From Candidatus Aenigmatarchaeota archaeon (GTDB taxonomy: Archaea; Aenigmatarchaeota; Aenigmatarchaeia; QMZP01; JAUXAV01): 8,715 nucleotides of DNA. Position 1 is the stretch's first letter; each line of letters opens with the position of its first letter. A program made the position numbers and the translations under genes. This document shows, in pieces, positions 1 through 5,525 of this stretch. The DNA is taken from the NCBI GenBank assembly GCA_030619735.1, contig JAUXAV010000036.1:1-8715 (forward strand), written 5' to 3'. The notes under the pieces were generated by a model. It saw nothing but the letters and a program-made list of their open reading frames with translations, made no database searches and had not been told where the DNA came from.

Positions 1-513
1 GCACGAGCTGCTCCGCCTGAGGAAAAGCTGGATTACTTAATCGAAGTCCTGACAACTCTGGTCCCGGTGCTAGCACAAGTAGCTGAGGGGCAAACTCAGA
101 TAGTTGAAGCGATGCAGCAGTGGCTGGCCGCCCAAGGGATAGAACCCGGTGTAGAGATTGCCATACGCACAGACTGGGTAGCCAAAGTACCAGAGCAGAT
201 ATATAGGCATGCCACCAGGGCGGTAGGCACCTTCTACACAGATAGAATGGTCAACTGGACCAAAGGCAAACGAATCCTGTTCAAGGCTGAATCATCACTA
301 AACCAAGCAGTCACCCTCCAGGTCATCGGCAATATTGTTGACGATAAGGAGCGAGCCACTGACATCAATGATCCCTTGCCCCTGGCTGCCGACGGCAACC
401 TCAGCGTGGGTCCGGCCTGGGATGACTGGCACCCGTTTATTGGGATCCGAATAACAGCAGCGGTAGCACCAACAGCAGGTGTCCTAACCATCTCGGCAGT
501 GGTGCAGGAATAA
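1..513 (+). CDS. Partial phage structural protein: coiled-coil N-part and beta-rich C-part
   Basis: The reading frame is open to the left edge of the window, so the true start lies outside; 170 residues are visible. A GTG at 67 could in principle start it, but no Shine-Dalgarno precedes that codon and the upstream codons continue the same helical pattern. Residues about 7-45 (from the window edge) form an amphipathic helix with regularly spaced Leu/Val/Ile, consistent with a coiled coil or oligomerisation stalk. The remainder (from about residue 70) is rich in beta strands alternating with Gly/Pro/Asp turns and ends in hydrophobic strands (ITAAV, VLTISAVV), as in small virion beta-sandwich domains. 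It is followed after 9 nt by the next structural gene. The exact role (tail, baseplate or decoration) is not recognisable; the structural assignment rests on composition and on the neighbouring genes. Confidence 0.6.
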   Translation, partial: ARAAPPEEKLDYLIEVLTTLVPVLAQVAEGQTQIVEAMQQWLAAQGIEPGVEIAIRTDWVAKVPEQIYRHATRAVGTFYTDRMVNWTKGKRILFKAESSLNQAVTLQVIGNIVDDKERATDINDPLPLAADGNLSVGPAWDDWHPFIGIRITAAVAPTAGVLTISAVVQE

Positions 514-522
514 GAGGAAGTT

Positions 523-1983
523 ATGAGCAAAGGACACGCTCTCTCAAGAGACGCGCTAATTAGAACACTCACCGCCTACCGGGGTATTACCACCGAACAT
601 GGCGAGGGCGATGGCACCACCCTGGTGGACTCCAACCTCAAGGACAATGCCCTTATTGCACCTACTTCCATCCCTGAGAAAACCATTCTTATTATGACTG
701 GTGATGCCAGAGGTGAGGACAAGGGTGCCACAGACTTCGATAACTCTGACGGCAAAATTACCCTCCAGGGTAATGGTTTTAGCCACCAGATAAAGGCAGG
801 CACAATCTTCAGGATACTCAATATCTCCAGCATTGAGATAGATGTGGCCAACATAAATACCAACATAGGCACTCCCACTGATAATGCCGACCTGGCCACT
901 CTCTTTGCTAGAGCTAACAAAATAGTCCTTCCGACTCACGCCCACGTTCTGCTTGTAGTTCATGATACTTCAGTAGCACTTGATGCAGACCTCGACGAAG
1001 CACTAAGAGACTGGATGCTTGATTTGGGTTACGAGGTGACAGTAGCAGACCCAGCAGATGTAGCAGCCGACCTTGATGTGGATGCCTTCGACTTTATCGT
1101 TATATCGGGCAGTTGCCTTGTAGGGGATGCAGGCAACCTGGCCAATCTGAGGACAGCCGATGCGCCTTTGCTTTGTCATAGCGCAGCTATCGCTGAGTCA
1201 GCACTTTTCTTGGGCGCCGCTGCCGGAAGTGAAGCAGCCCAGACTCAGATTGAGATAATCAATAATTCCCCAGCTTGGCTCATTGAGCAGGCATTGGGAG
1301 ATTTGACAGTTACTGCCTTGGCTGCAATCCAAACTTTGGAGACTGAAGCCGCTAATGCGATAGTTATAGGGGAGGAGGCAACTGGCACCGGGACTGACCT
1401 TGTTATAATTAAACTTCCACAAGGCGAGCAGGATGATGGAGACCCAACTTATGCTCCGTTCTATGATAGATACTTCAATGGCGTTGCGGACTACACGAAC
1501 GCAAACGCTGTTTGGAAAGCTCTGATGGCAGGATTTCTTCATCACATGCTCCACGAGAAGCGATTTGGTGAAGGAACTGTCCAATTAAAGAGAAGCTATC
1601 AAGAGAAGATACCCGATAGTGACTTCAGCCTGGCAGCGATAGACACTGCCTTGACCGCAAACCCACCCTCTGCTGATGCAGCAAATTCTATTGTAGACTT
1701 AGACCAGCGAGTAAATCTATCTTATGTTCTCAGGAGCTTGTGGGTAAATGTCACCAGCTTTGGCGATGGAACACAGATGACATTCCAACTCTGGGTTTTG
1801 TTAAATGGGTCAGTCGTCTCGGTTGATAGTGTGGTCGTTAGTGCTCTTGGGATACAAAATTTGATGGATATTTTCGGGCTTCAGGAAGTCCATGCTGATG
1901 GAATCTGGATAACGGCTATAGTCGATGTAGGCAGTACCGGAGCCTGCAGCGGAACCTACAGATATGCGGAGGCTAGGAAATAA
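523..1983 (+). CDS. Virion structural protein with internal GATase1/ThuA-like domain
   Basis: This is a 486-aa protein whose ATG is preceded by GAGGA four bases upstream. Three parts are visible. Residues about 15-100 carry a pattern (GDGTTLVDS, then an FD...GKIT strand and an AGTIF strand) that resembles small beta domains repeated in many phage tail or fibre proteins. Residues about 141-345 alternate strands and helices: strand HVLLVVHD, helix, strand YEVTVAD, helix, strand FDFIVISGS, then APLLCHS followed by a helix. This is the order of class I glutamine-amidotransferase-like (ThuA-type) flavodoxin-like folds. In alignment with the usual P-x-L-G-x-C elbow, the nucleophile position is Ser220, so catalysis is doubtful. 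Residues about 395-486 are a beta-rich C-terminal domain. No signal peptide or membrane segment is seen. It is coupled to the next gene by a TAATG overlap. A tail or receptor-interacting surface protein is likely; the precise function is unknown. Confidence 0.65.
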   Translation: MSKGHALSRDALIRTLTAYRGITTEHGEGDGTTLVDSNLKDNALIAPTSIPEKTILIMTGDARGEDKGATDFDNSDGKITLQGNGFSHQIKAGTIFRILNISSIEIDVANINTNIGTPTDNADLATLFARANKIVLPTHAHVLLVVHDTSVALDADLDEALRDWMLDLGYEVTVADPADVAADLDVDAFDFIVISGSCLVGDAGNLANLRTADAPLLCHSAAIAESALFLGAAAGSEAAQTQIEIINNSPAWLIEQALGDLTVTALAAIQTLETEAANAIVIGEEATGTGTDLVIIKLPQGEQDDGDPTYAPFYDRYFNGVADYTNANAVWKALMAGFLHHMLHEKRFGEGTVQLKRSYQEKIPDSDFSLAAIDTALTANPPSADAANSIVDLDQRVNLSYVLRSLWVNVTSFGDGTQMTFQLWVLLNGSVVSVDSVVVSALGIQNLMDIFGLQEVHADGIWITAIVDVGSTGACSGTYRYAEARK

Positions 1984-2375
1984 TGACTAACTGGATACAG
2001 AGATTAAAAGCTCTGCTGGATGCCATCCTAGGTTTAGTAAACACTGCAGAAGCAACCGGCCCCTATAGTTACTTGGATGATGGTCTTGAGCAGGATGTTT
2101 ATGAGGATACAGCTGTAACTAGGCGCCGAATCTGGCTTGAGTTCAGCAACAGGAATATGACCCAAATAGGCACATTCAAGATATACAGGAAGGTTGACGG
2201 TGCAAATTACGACCTGTATGTGACACAGGCAGTAACCATTGGTGCTGGCGATGACAGGGCTTGGGACGCGGAGTTCACCACCAACCAAGCATGGAAGCTG
2301 ACTTATGAGGAAGGTGCCGACGAGGGTGCAGCTCGAGACATACCCTTCAATGTTATTACGCAGGTGATTGAATAA
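1983..2375 (+). CDS. Probable phage structural protein, 130 aa
   Basis: The ATG shares one base with the preceding stop (TAATG), which points to translational coupling and explains the absence of a strong separate ribosome site. The first 25 residues form a hydrophobic/basic amphipathic helix (IQRLKALLDAILGLV). The rest is predicted beta-rich: RRIWLEFSNRN, IGTFKIYRKVDG, YDLYVTQAVTIG and AWKLTYEEG read as successive strands with turn residues between them, a pattern like a small immunoglobulin-like or jelly-roll domain. The acidic C-terminal strand ends IPFNVITQVIE. The same 1-nt overlap joins it to the following gene. I do not recognise a named family; a tail or virion accessory protein is inferred from the neighbours, which all belong to one co-translated structural block. 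Confidence 0.6.
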   Translation: MTNWIQRLKALLDAILGLVNTAEATGPYSYLDDGLEQDVYEDTAVTRRRIWLEFSNRNMTQIGTFKIYRKVDGANYDLYVTQAVTIGAGDDRAWDAEFTTNQAWKLTYEEGADEGAARDIPFNVITQVIE

Positions 2376-3010
2376 TGGGTAGAGTAGGCGTAGGCGTTGG
2401 TGATATGACCAAAGCCGTCTACGACCCTGATTTGGACGGGCTGATTGCCCTTGCTCAGCTGGTGGCCGCAGTCTGTAGCGAGATTGAGGCCGCAGGACTG
2501 ATAACTGCTCACGCTGGCGTGGCTACTGCTCACCATACTCCCCCTACTCCTGGGATATGGATTTTGGCAGAAACACTGAGCCCTTCTGGTGTTGCCACCA
2601 TTACTAGCTCTACCCTTGCTGTTCACGATTTGTGGATGGTAGCTTTAACTCTAACACTAACCAAAGATTCAGAAACACAACTACGTCTGCAACTCAATGA
2701 AGATACAGGTAGCAATTATGTTTGCCGTTATGCTGATAATACTACTCTCGTTGTGGCGACCTCAACCACGTTTATGAGACTCGGTAGTAGTTATGACAAC
2801 GAGCCCCTAATGGGAGTGTTCTATGTTGGTGGTAAAAGTTTAGGAGTTACGGGGAATGTGTTGGTATCAGGAGGCGTAGCAGGTTCCAATGCTTTTGACT
2901 ACTTGCTCAATGGTCGGTATAGCGCCTCTGCTGATATTACTAAGTTTACCTTTTCTGTTTCGGGAGAGACTATGACGGGTAAAATAAAACTCTTCTATAT
3001 GGACTACTAA
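2375..3010 (+). CDS. Tail fibre/receptor-binding-like structural protein, 211 aa
   Basis: It begins at an ATG overlapping the previous stop by one base. The N-terminus (VGVGDMTKAVYDPDLDGLIA) matches a motif I associate with virion-attachment ends of tail-tip and fibre proteins in metagenomic phages: a short Gly-rich strand, then K-x-VYDPD-x-DG and an Ala/Leu helix. A His-rich hinge (AHHTPPT, about residues 52-58) follows, resembling spacers found between fibre segments. Residues about 62-211 alternate hydrophobic strands with Ser/Thr/Asn loops and finish in an FTFSVSG...GKIKLFYMDY strand pair, as expected for a terminal beta-sandwich host-binding domain. Such domains diversify quickly, so lack of a named family would not be surprising. 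The role is inferred from architecture and gene order. Confidence 0.6.
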   Translation: MGRVGVGVGDMTKAVYDPDLDGLIALAQLVAAVCSEIEAAGLITAHAGVATAHHTPPTPGIWILAETLSPSGVATITSSTLAVHDLWMVALTLTLTKDSETQLRLQLNEDTGSNYVCRYADNTTLVVATSTTFMRLGSSYDNEPLMGVFYVGGKSLGVTGNVLVSGGVAGSNAFDYLLNGRYSASADITKFTFSVSGETMTGKIKLFYMDY

Positions 3011-3011
3011 A

Positions 3012-3221
3012 ATGATTAGCTTTGACGATGAATTAAGGAAAATATTCGGAGACAAATACGAGGGTTGCACTCAGACTGGAGACGAACTTACTGAGTATCG
3101 GCTCAAATCAGGAGAAGTAGCCACGGCTGGGGAATTAGCTCAAGTAGATGCTTTGCCTAAAGGGGCAAAGGCTGAGTTAGATGAGCTCAAGGCAAGGGTA
3201 GAGAAACTGGAGAAGAAATAA
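3012..3221 (+). CDS. Small hypothetical protein with C-terminal coiled coil
   Basis: This is a 69-aa protein starting one base after the preceding stop, with no good Shine-Dalgarno, so it is probably translated by coupling. Residues 1-45 are polar and may be a small folded head. Residues about 50-69 (GAKAELDELKARVEKLEKK) show heptad spacing of Ala/Leu/Val/Leu, a short coiled coil that could oligomerise or dock to another coiled-coil virion protein. Similar small coiled-coil proteins often follow tail-fibre genes in phage genomes, but no specific family is recognised. It is the last gene of the tightly coupled structural block: a 44-nt gap follows. Confidence 0.55.
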   Translation: MISFDDELRKIFGDKYEGCTQTGDELTEYRLKSGEVATAGELAQVDALPKGAKAELDELKARVEKLEKK

Positions 3222-3254
3222 TACGCAGTCCTCAAGGCACTGATGAGATATAAT

Positions 3255-3259
3255 GGGAG
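3255..3259 (+). promoter_or_regulatory. Ribosome binding site deciding a TTG start
   Basis: GGGAG lies six bases before the TTG at 3266. The first ATG in that frame is ten codons further in (3296) and has no comparable Shine-Dalgarno, so this site favours the TTG start. An ATG at 3253 is in a different frame and leads to a stop after 12 codons. Confidence 0.6.
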
Positions 3260-3265
3260 TAAAAA

Positions 3266-3610
3266 TTGAAAACGCTAAACTCACCGGTTAAGTTTATGAT
3301 CTACTCGGTCCTAAAAGCACTGAGGCACCCCCTGACGCCGATTTCCTATTGCTATTGCTCACACTGTAAGATTCGCTTCTCCAACCCAGCTGGCGAGTGC
3401 CCCCAGTGCAAAGAGAAGGTTGGGCAGTCACCAGAGAGCCAGCAGATGTCAGCTATTCCCTGGTGGGGTTCAATACTCTGTATAGTAGCTGGCATAGGAG
3501 CCTGGATAGCCTCGGCCCTATTAAACATTGCTCCCCTGGGTGAGGCAGCTCGGTTATTAGTCTATGCCCCCCTGGGACACCTATTCGGAATTTCACTTAA
3601 GAGAGGTTAG
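3266..3610 (+). CDS. Zinc-ribbon membrane protein, 114 aa
   Basis: It starts at TTG, supported by GGGAG six bases upstream. Residues 31-48 hold two CxxC knuckles (C31-SH-C34 and C45-PQ-C48), with additional Cys at 29, forming a short zinc-ribbon. A hydrophobic stretch at about 66-88 (WWGSILCIVAGIGAWIASAL) is a clear membrane segment; about 93-111 may be a second, less hydrophobic one, ending in a basic tail (KRG). The layout is a zinc ribbon followed by membrane helices. It could be an envelope-associated phage accessory protein. A holin role is conceivable from size and position after the structural genes, but the zinc ribbon is not typical of holins and no lysin is adjacent. The next gene starts four bases after this stop. 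Confidence 0.6.
   Translation: MKTLNSPVKFMIYSVLKALRHPLTPISYCYCSHCKIRFSNPAGECPQCKEKVGQSPESQQMSAIPWWGSILCIVAGIGAWIASALLNIAPLGEAARLLVYAPLGHLFGISLKRG
3601..3606 (+). promoter_or_regulatory. Ribosome binding site deciding the 3615 start
   Basis: GAGAGG lies eight bases before the ATG at 3615, at the very end of the preceding gene. It supports that start over an in-frame ATG at 3564, which would overlap the upstream gene by 47 bases and put 17 polar residues ahead of the membrane signal. Confidence 0.6.
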
Positions 3611-3614
3611 GAAG

Positions 3615-4136
3615 ATGCCAGGAGAAAAGATTTCACCAGCTCTAATAGTGTTGCCCGCCTTAGGGTTAGGGCTCTTAGGCGTACTGGCCATCGCCGCTTT
3701 AGCCTGGGCAGCTCCGGAAGAGCCTGAGCCCGAGCCGGAAGAGCCTGAGCCCGAGCCGGAAGAACCTGAGCCCGAGCCGGAAGAACCAGTGGTTACTGTA
3801 GCTCTCAAAAATCCACCGAGCGGAGCTAATCGCTGGGGATTTACTCTTTATGATTGGAGTGGGACAAAGAGCCTAGCCAGAACCGTCTATAGTGTTGATG
3901 GTGTAGCTACCTTTAATATCCCCCCTGATTGGGCCTTCCCATTACGTTTCTGGATACAGGTTATTTACTATAGCAGCGTAACAGTGCTACACCAAGCACA
4001 GTCACTATCTCCCGCTTGGCCAAATTACATAGTGGAGTTCATCCCTGAATATGGGAACTACTACTATAACGTAGCTACCGGGCAGTTTGAGCCAATGGGT
4101 GTCGCTAAGACCTTGGAACTCCAAGCTGCCCCTTGA
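3615..4136 (+). CDS. Membrane-anchored surface protein with Pro-Glu stalk, 173 aa
   Basis: The start chosen is the ATG with GAGAGG eight bases upstream, four bases after the previous stop. Residues about 8-32 are strongly hydrophobic (ALIVLPALGLGLLGVLAIAA), a signal anchor or uncleaved signal peptide. Residues 34-58 are an extended acidic stalk of PEEPEPE heptapeptides encoded by 21-bp DNA repeats. Residues about 59-160 form a beta-rich domain with many aromatics (RFWIQVIYYSS, YGNYYYNV), possibly a small immunoglobulin-like or carbohydrate-facing domain. The architecture resembles a cell-surface display protein: a virus-encoded host-surface or exclusion factor, or a virion spike. No Cys or lipobox is seen. 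The coding end overlaps the convergent minus-strand gene by 32 bp. Confidence 0.6.
   Translation: MPGEKISPALIVLPALGLGLLGVLAIAALAWAAPEEPEPEPEEPEPEPEEPEPEPEEPVVTVALKNPPSGANRWGFTLYDWSGTKSLARTVYSVDGVATFNIPPDWAFPLRFWIQVIYYSSVTVLHQAQSLSPAWPNYIVEFIPEYGNYYYNVATGQFEPMGVAKTLELQAAP
3714..3787 (+). repeat. 21-bp tandem repeat, about 3.5 copies
   Basis: The unit CCGGAAGAGCCTGAGCCCGA(G) recurs at 3714, 3735 and 3756, with a half copy from 3777. The first two full copies are identical; the third and the partial copy differ by one base (AGAGCC to AGAACC). It encodes PEEPEPE in frame, so copy-number change would lengthen or shorten the stalk of the surface protein without breaking the frame. Confidence 0.9.
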
Positions 4137-4497
4137 GCTTAAATATCTCACCCTCGTTTAGTGCCCTCAAATCCTTACCTTTAAGATGTTCAACTGGGAA
4201 TTGCTCAGGCTGAAGCTCCCAGTGCCCTGAGACCCACGTGTCGCTGTAGAATCTCAGGTGTATTTGGTGATCAATGTCAGTCAGCTTGCGAACAGTAAAA
4301 ATCTGCCGCTTATAGGTTGAGCTCAAAGTATTATACTGGTAGCCGTCGTCAATAAGCTCCTTGTATATCTCCCTCGGAGTGAGCAGCTTGGGTAACTTGA
4401 ACAGCTTGTGCTTCTCCTCCATTGCCGTGTACCTGCCAAAAAATATTCTGACAGCCCGGCTCCACTTCACTAACCTAAAAAGTAACCCTTTTCTCAT
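4105..4497 (-). CDS. Hypothetical protein, 130 aa
   Basis: This is the last gene of the minus-strand unit. Its ATG overlaps the upstream gene's stop as ATGA, and GAGGGGG lies about eight bases before it. The first 25 residues are basic and hydrophobic (LLFRLVKWSRAVRIFFGR), perhaps an amphipathic or nucleic-acid-contacting helix. A short helical motif follows (LTPREIYKELIDDGY, about 39-53), then a strand-rich core (KRQIFTVRKLTD, DHQIHLRFYSD, VSGHWELQPEQ), which looks like a compact alpha/beta domain. An alternative start is Met26, removing the basic extension. No family is recognised and no catalytic motif is evident. The 3' end lies inside the end of the convergent surface-protein gene. Confidence 0.6.
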   Translation of the reverse strand: MRKGLLFRLVKWSRAVRIFFGRYTAMEEKHKLFKLPKLLTPREIYKELIDDGYQYNTLSSTYKRQIFTVRKLTDIDHQIHLRFYSDTWVSGHWELQPEQFPVEHLKGKDLRALNEGEIFKLKGQLGVPRS

Positions 4498-4829
4498 AGT
4501 GGCACCCCCTCTTTATAAAATCGTCTTTTCAATGCCGCACCCTGCTTAGCCCGATACTCAGGATCCTGCCACCGCTCCTTGGCAGCAGTGCTCTTCCTAG
4601 CAGAAACAGGTATTTTAGCAATAGTAGCTCGTCCTTTCCCTCTCTTACCCCTCGTTCCACCATTCTTTGATTTTGACCTTAAGCCAAACCCCTCCCTCCC
4701 CAGTAGCTTACCAAAGTCCCTTACCTCTGGGCAGTCCCTACATCGTCCAACATTACTAGAATCTATAATCCAATGGTGAGTGCAATTACTCTTTACCATG
4801 TCGCCTAGTTCCTGAATACCATTTTTCAT
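4494..4829 (-). CDS. Zinc-finger-like, basic putative DNA-binding protein, 111 aa
   Basis: The ATG at 4829 overlaps the preceding stop as TGATG; a TTG one codon earlier is also possible. Residues 16-33 contain C16, H18/H19 and C30-RD-C33, followed by EVRDFGKLL. This fits a short zinc-binding knuckle of the C-x-HHW-x-I-D...C-x2-C type seen in small phage-associated proteins. The middle (about 44-80) is basic and Gly/Lys/Arg-rich. The tail (about 82-105, AAKERWQDPEYRAKQGAA) is a basic helix with a W-x-D-P-E-Y-R motif resembling those in the DNA-binding parts of phage homing-endonuclease-like and HNH-associated proteins. No HNH or GIY-YIG catalytic motif is present. A regulator or DNA-binding accessory is the best reading; function is unproven. 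Confidence 0.6.
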   Translation of the reverse strand: MKNGIQELGDMVKSNCTHHWIIDSSNVGRCRDCPEVRDFGKLLGREGFGLRSKSKNGGTRGKRGKGRATIAKIPVSARKSTAAKERWQDPEYRAKQGAALKRRFYKEGVPL

Positions 4830-5086
4830 CAATTATTGCCACGCCTTTCCTCCTTCTCCCCAGCCCCACTTTCACCCAGCATCTTCACCAGCCGTATCTC
4901 GTGGGCTGCCCCCAGCTTCCCCAGCCCCTCTTTTGTTGACTCTGCGACCTTGATGGATATATTTTCTGCGGTACCGAGGACTTCGCTGCCGGCCATTATT
5001 ATCCGTGGCCCGAGGTCTACCCAAGCATTGGTTACCTTATCGACCGGACCTGTGATATCCTTACACACTTTTATCACCTTCCTCAC
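4829..5086 (-). CDS. Small hypothetical protein, 85 aa
   Basis: The first start is GTG at 5086, inside the end of the preceding gene (26-nt overlap). GTG codons at 5077 and 5068 are alternatives with GAGG or AGGAAG upstream, so the exact N-terminus is uncertain. The protein is mostly helical by pattern, with a hydrophobic first half (GPRIIMAGSEVLGTAENISI), a Lys/Glu/Leu amphipathic helix, and a charged C-terminal tail (GEKEERRGNN). No Cys pair, catalytic motif or membrane helix of full length is seen. No family is recognised. Its frame stays open upstream across an A-run in the preceding gene, so it could also be made as a frameshifted C-terminal extension of that protein. Confidence 0.5.
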   Translation of the reverse strand: MRKVIKVCKDITGPVDKVTNAWVDLGPRIIMAGSEVLGTAENISIKVAESTKEGLGKLGAAHEIRLVKMLGESGAGEKEERRGNN

Positions 5087-5525
5087 CCTCAGCCTTTTTT
5101 TTGCCTAGTAGCTTATCAAATCGGTCGCGCTCAATATAGATAGAGGGCAGTCCCCACTTCTTCTTCGCATATTGATGTAGGTCCCAAGGCTCTAACTCTC
5201 GCTCCTCACCGCCAGCTTCCCTGTAGAGTCGTGCCAAGCCCTCATCTGTATAGTCCAAAATTACCGCTCCCTTATCCTCGAGTCCAGTTACCCTCACTAT
5301 TCCCTCAGAGATTGCCCAGGGAACGCCAAAGGGAATATTCTTAATCTCGGTAACTACCGCTGGTGCCGCTGGGACCGGTATCTTGATAGTTACCACTGGC
5401 ACGGGGTTATCGGGTATCTCTAAATCCACCTGGAAGACATACTCCGTGGGACCTGCTGATGGTGTCCTCCTCAGCCTACAGTCCCCGCTCTGGGCATTGA
5501 CGATTAGGAAAACAGTTTGCTTCAT
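5061..5525 (-). CDS. Hypothetical protein, 154 aa
   Basis: The ATG overlaps the upstream J-domain gene's stop as ATGA, with a GGGGG ribosome site about seven bases before it. The N-terminal two thirds reads as strands: TVFLIVNAQSG, EYVFQVDLEIPD, VPVVTIKIPVPAAPAVVTEI and GIVRVTG, with Pro-rich turns, giving a small beta domain. Residues about 115-154 are helical and highly charged (WDLHQYAKKKWG, RDRFDKLLGKKKAEGEEGD). I recognise no family or catalytic motif. The Lys-Lys-Lys near the end is encoded by a run of eight A residues (minus-strand sense). Its place between the J-domain gene and small unknowns suggests an accessory early protein. Confidence 0.6.
   Translation of the reverse strand: MKQTVFLIVNAQSGDCRLRRTPSAGPTEYVFQVDLEIPDNPVPVVTIKIPVPAAPAVVTEIKNIPFGVPWAISEGIVRVTGLEDKGAVILDYTDEGLARLYREAGGEERELEPWDLHQYAKKKWGLPSIYIERDRFDKLLGKKKAEGEEGDKSV
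5095..5102 (-). other. A8 tract with dnaX-type slippery heptamer in an overlapping gene junction
   Basis: In the minus-strand sense the message reads GGC AAA AAA AAG GCT, which contains A AAA AAG in the zero frame, the E. coli dnaX slippery heptamer. A -1 shift hits TGA at once. A +1 (or -2) shift enters the frame of the downstream 85-aa gene, which is open through this point, and would fuse the two proteins. Only the sequence is seen; use of the site is speculative. Confidence 0.35.

Noticed and set aside
556..963. Minus-strand frames opposite the amidotransferase-like virion gene
   Set aside because: Two overlapping antisense frames with no ribosome sites or motifs lie within a well-supported plus-strand gene.
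3266..3610. Holin
   Set aside because: Size and membrane helices are compatible, but the double CxxC ribbon is atypical and no endolysin gene is adjacent.
3564..3614. Upstream ATG start for the Pro-Glu stalk protein
   Set aside because: It would overlap the previous gene by 47 bases and put 17 polar residues before the membrane anchor; the ATG at 3615 has a proper ribosome site and a four-base gap.
4112..4140. Intrinsic terminator between the convergent units
   Set aside because: The stem is only 5 bp (CTTGG/CCAAG), with a second weak AAGCT/AGCTT pair, and no T-run on either strand.
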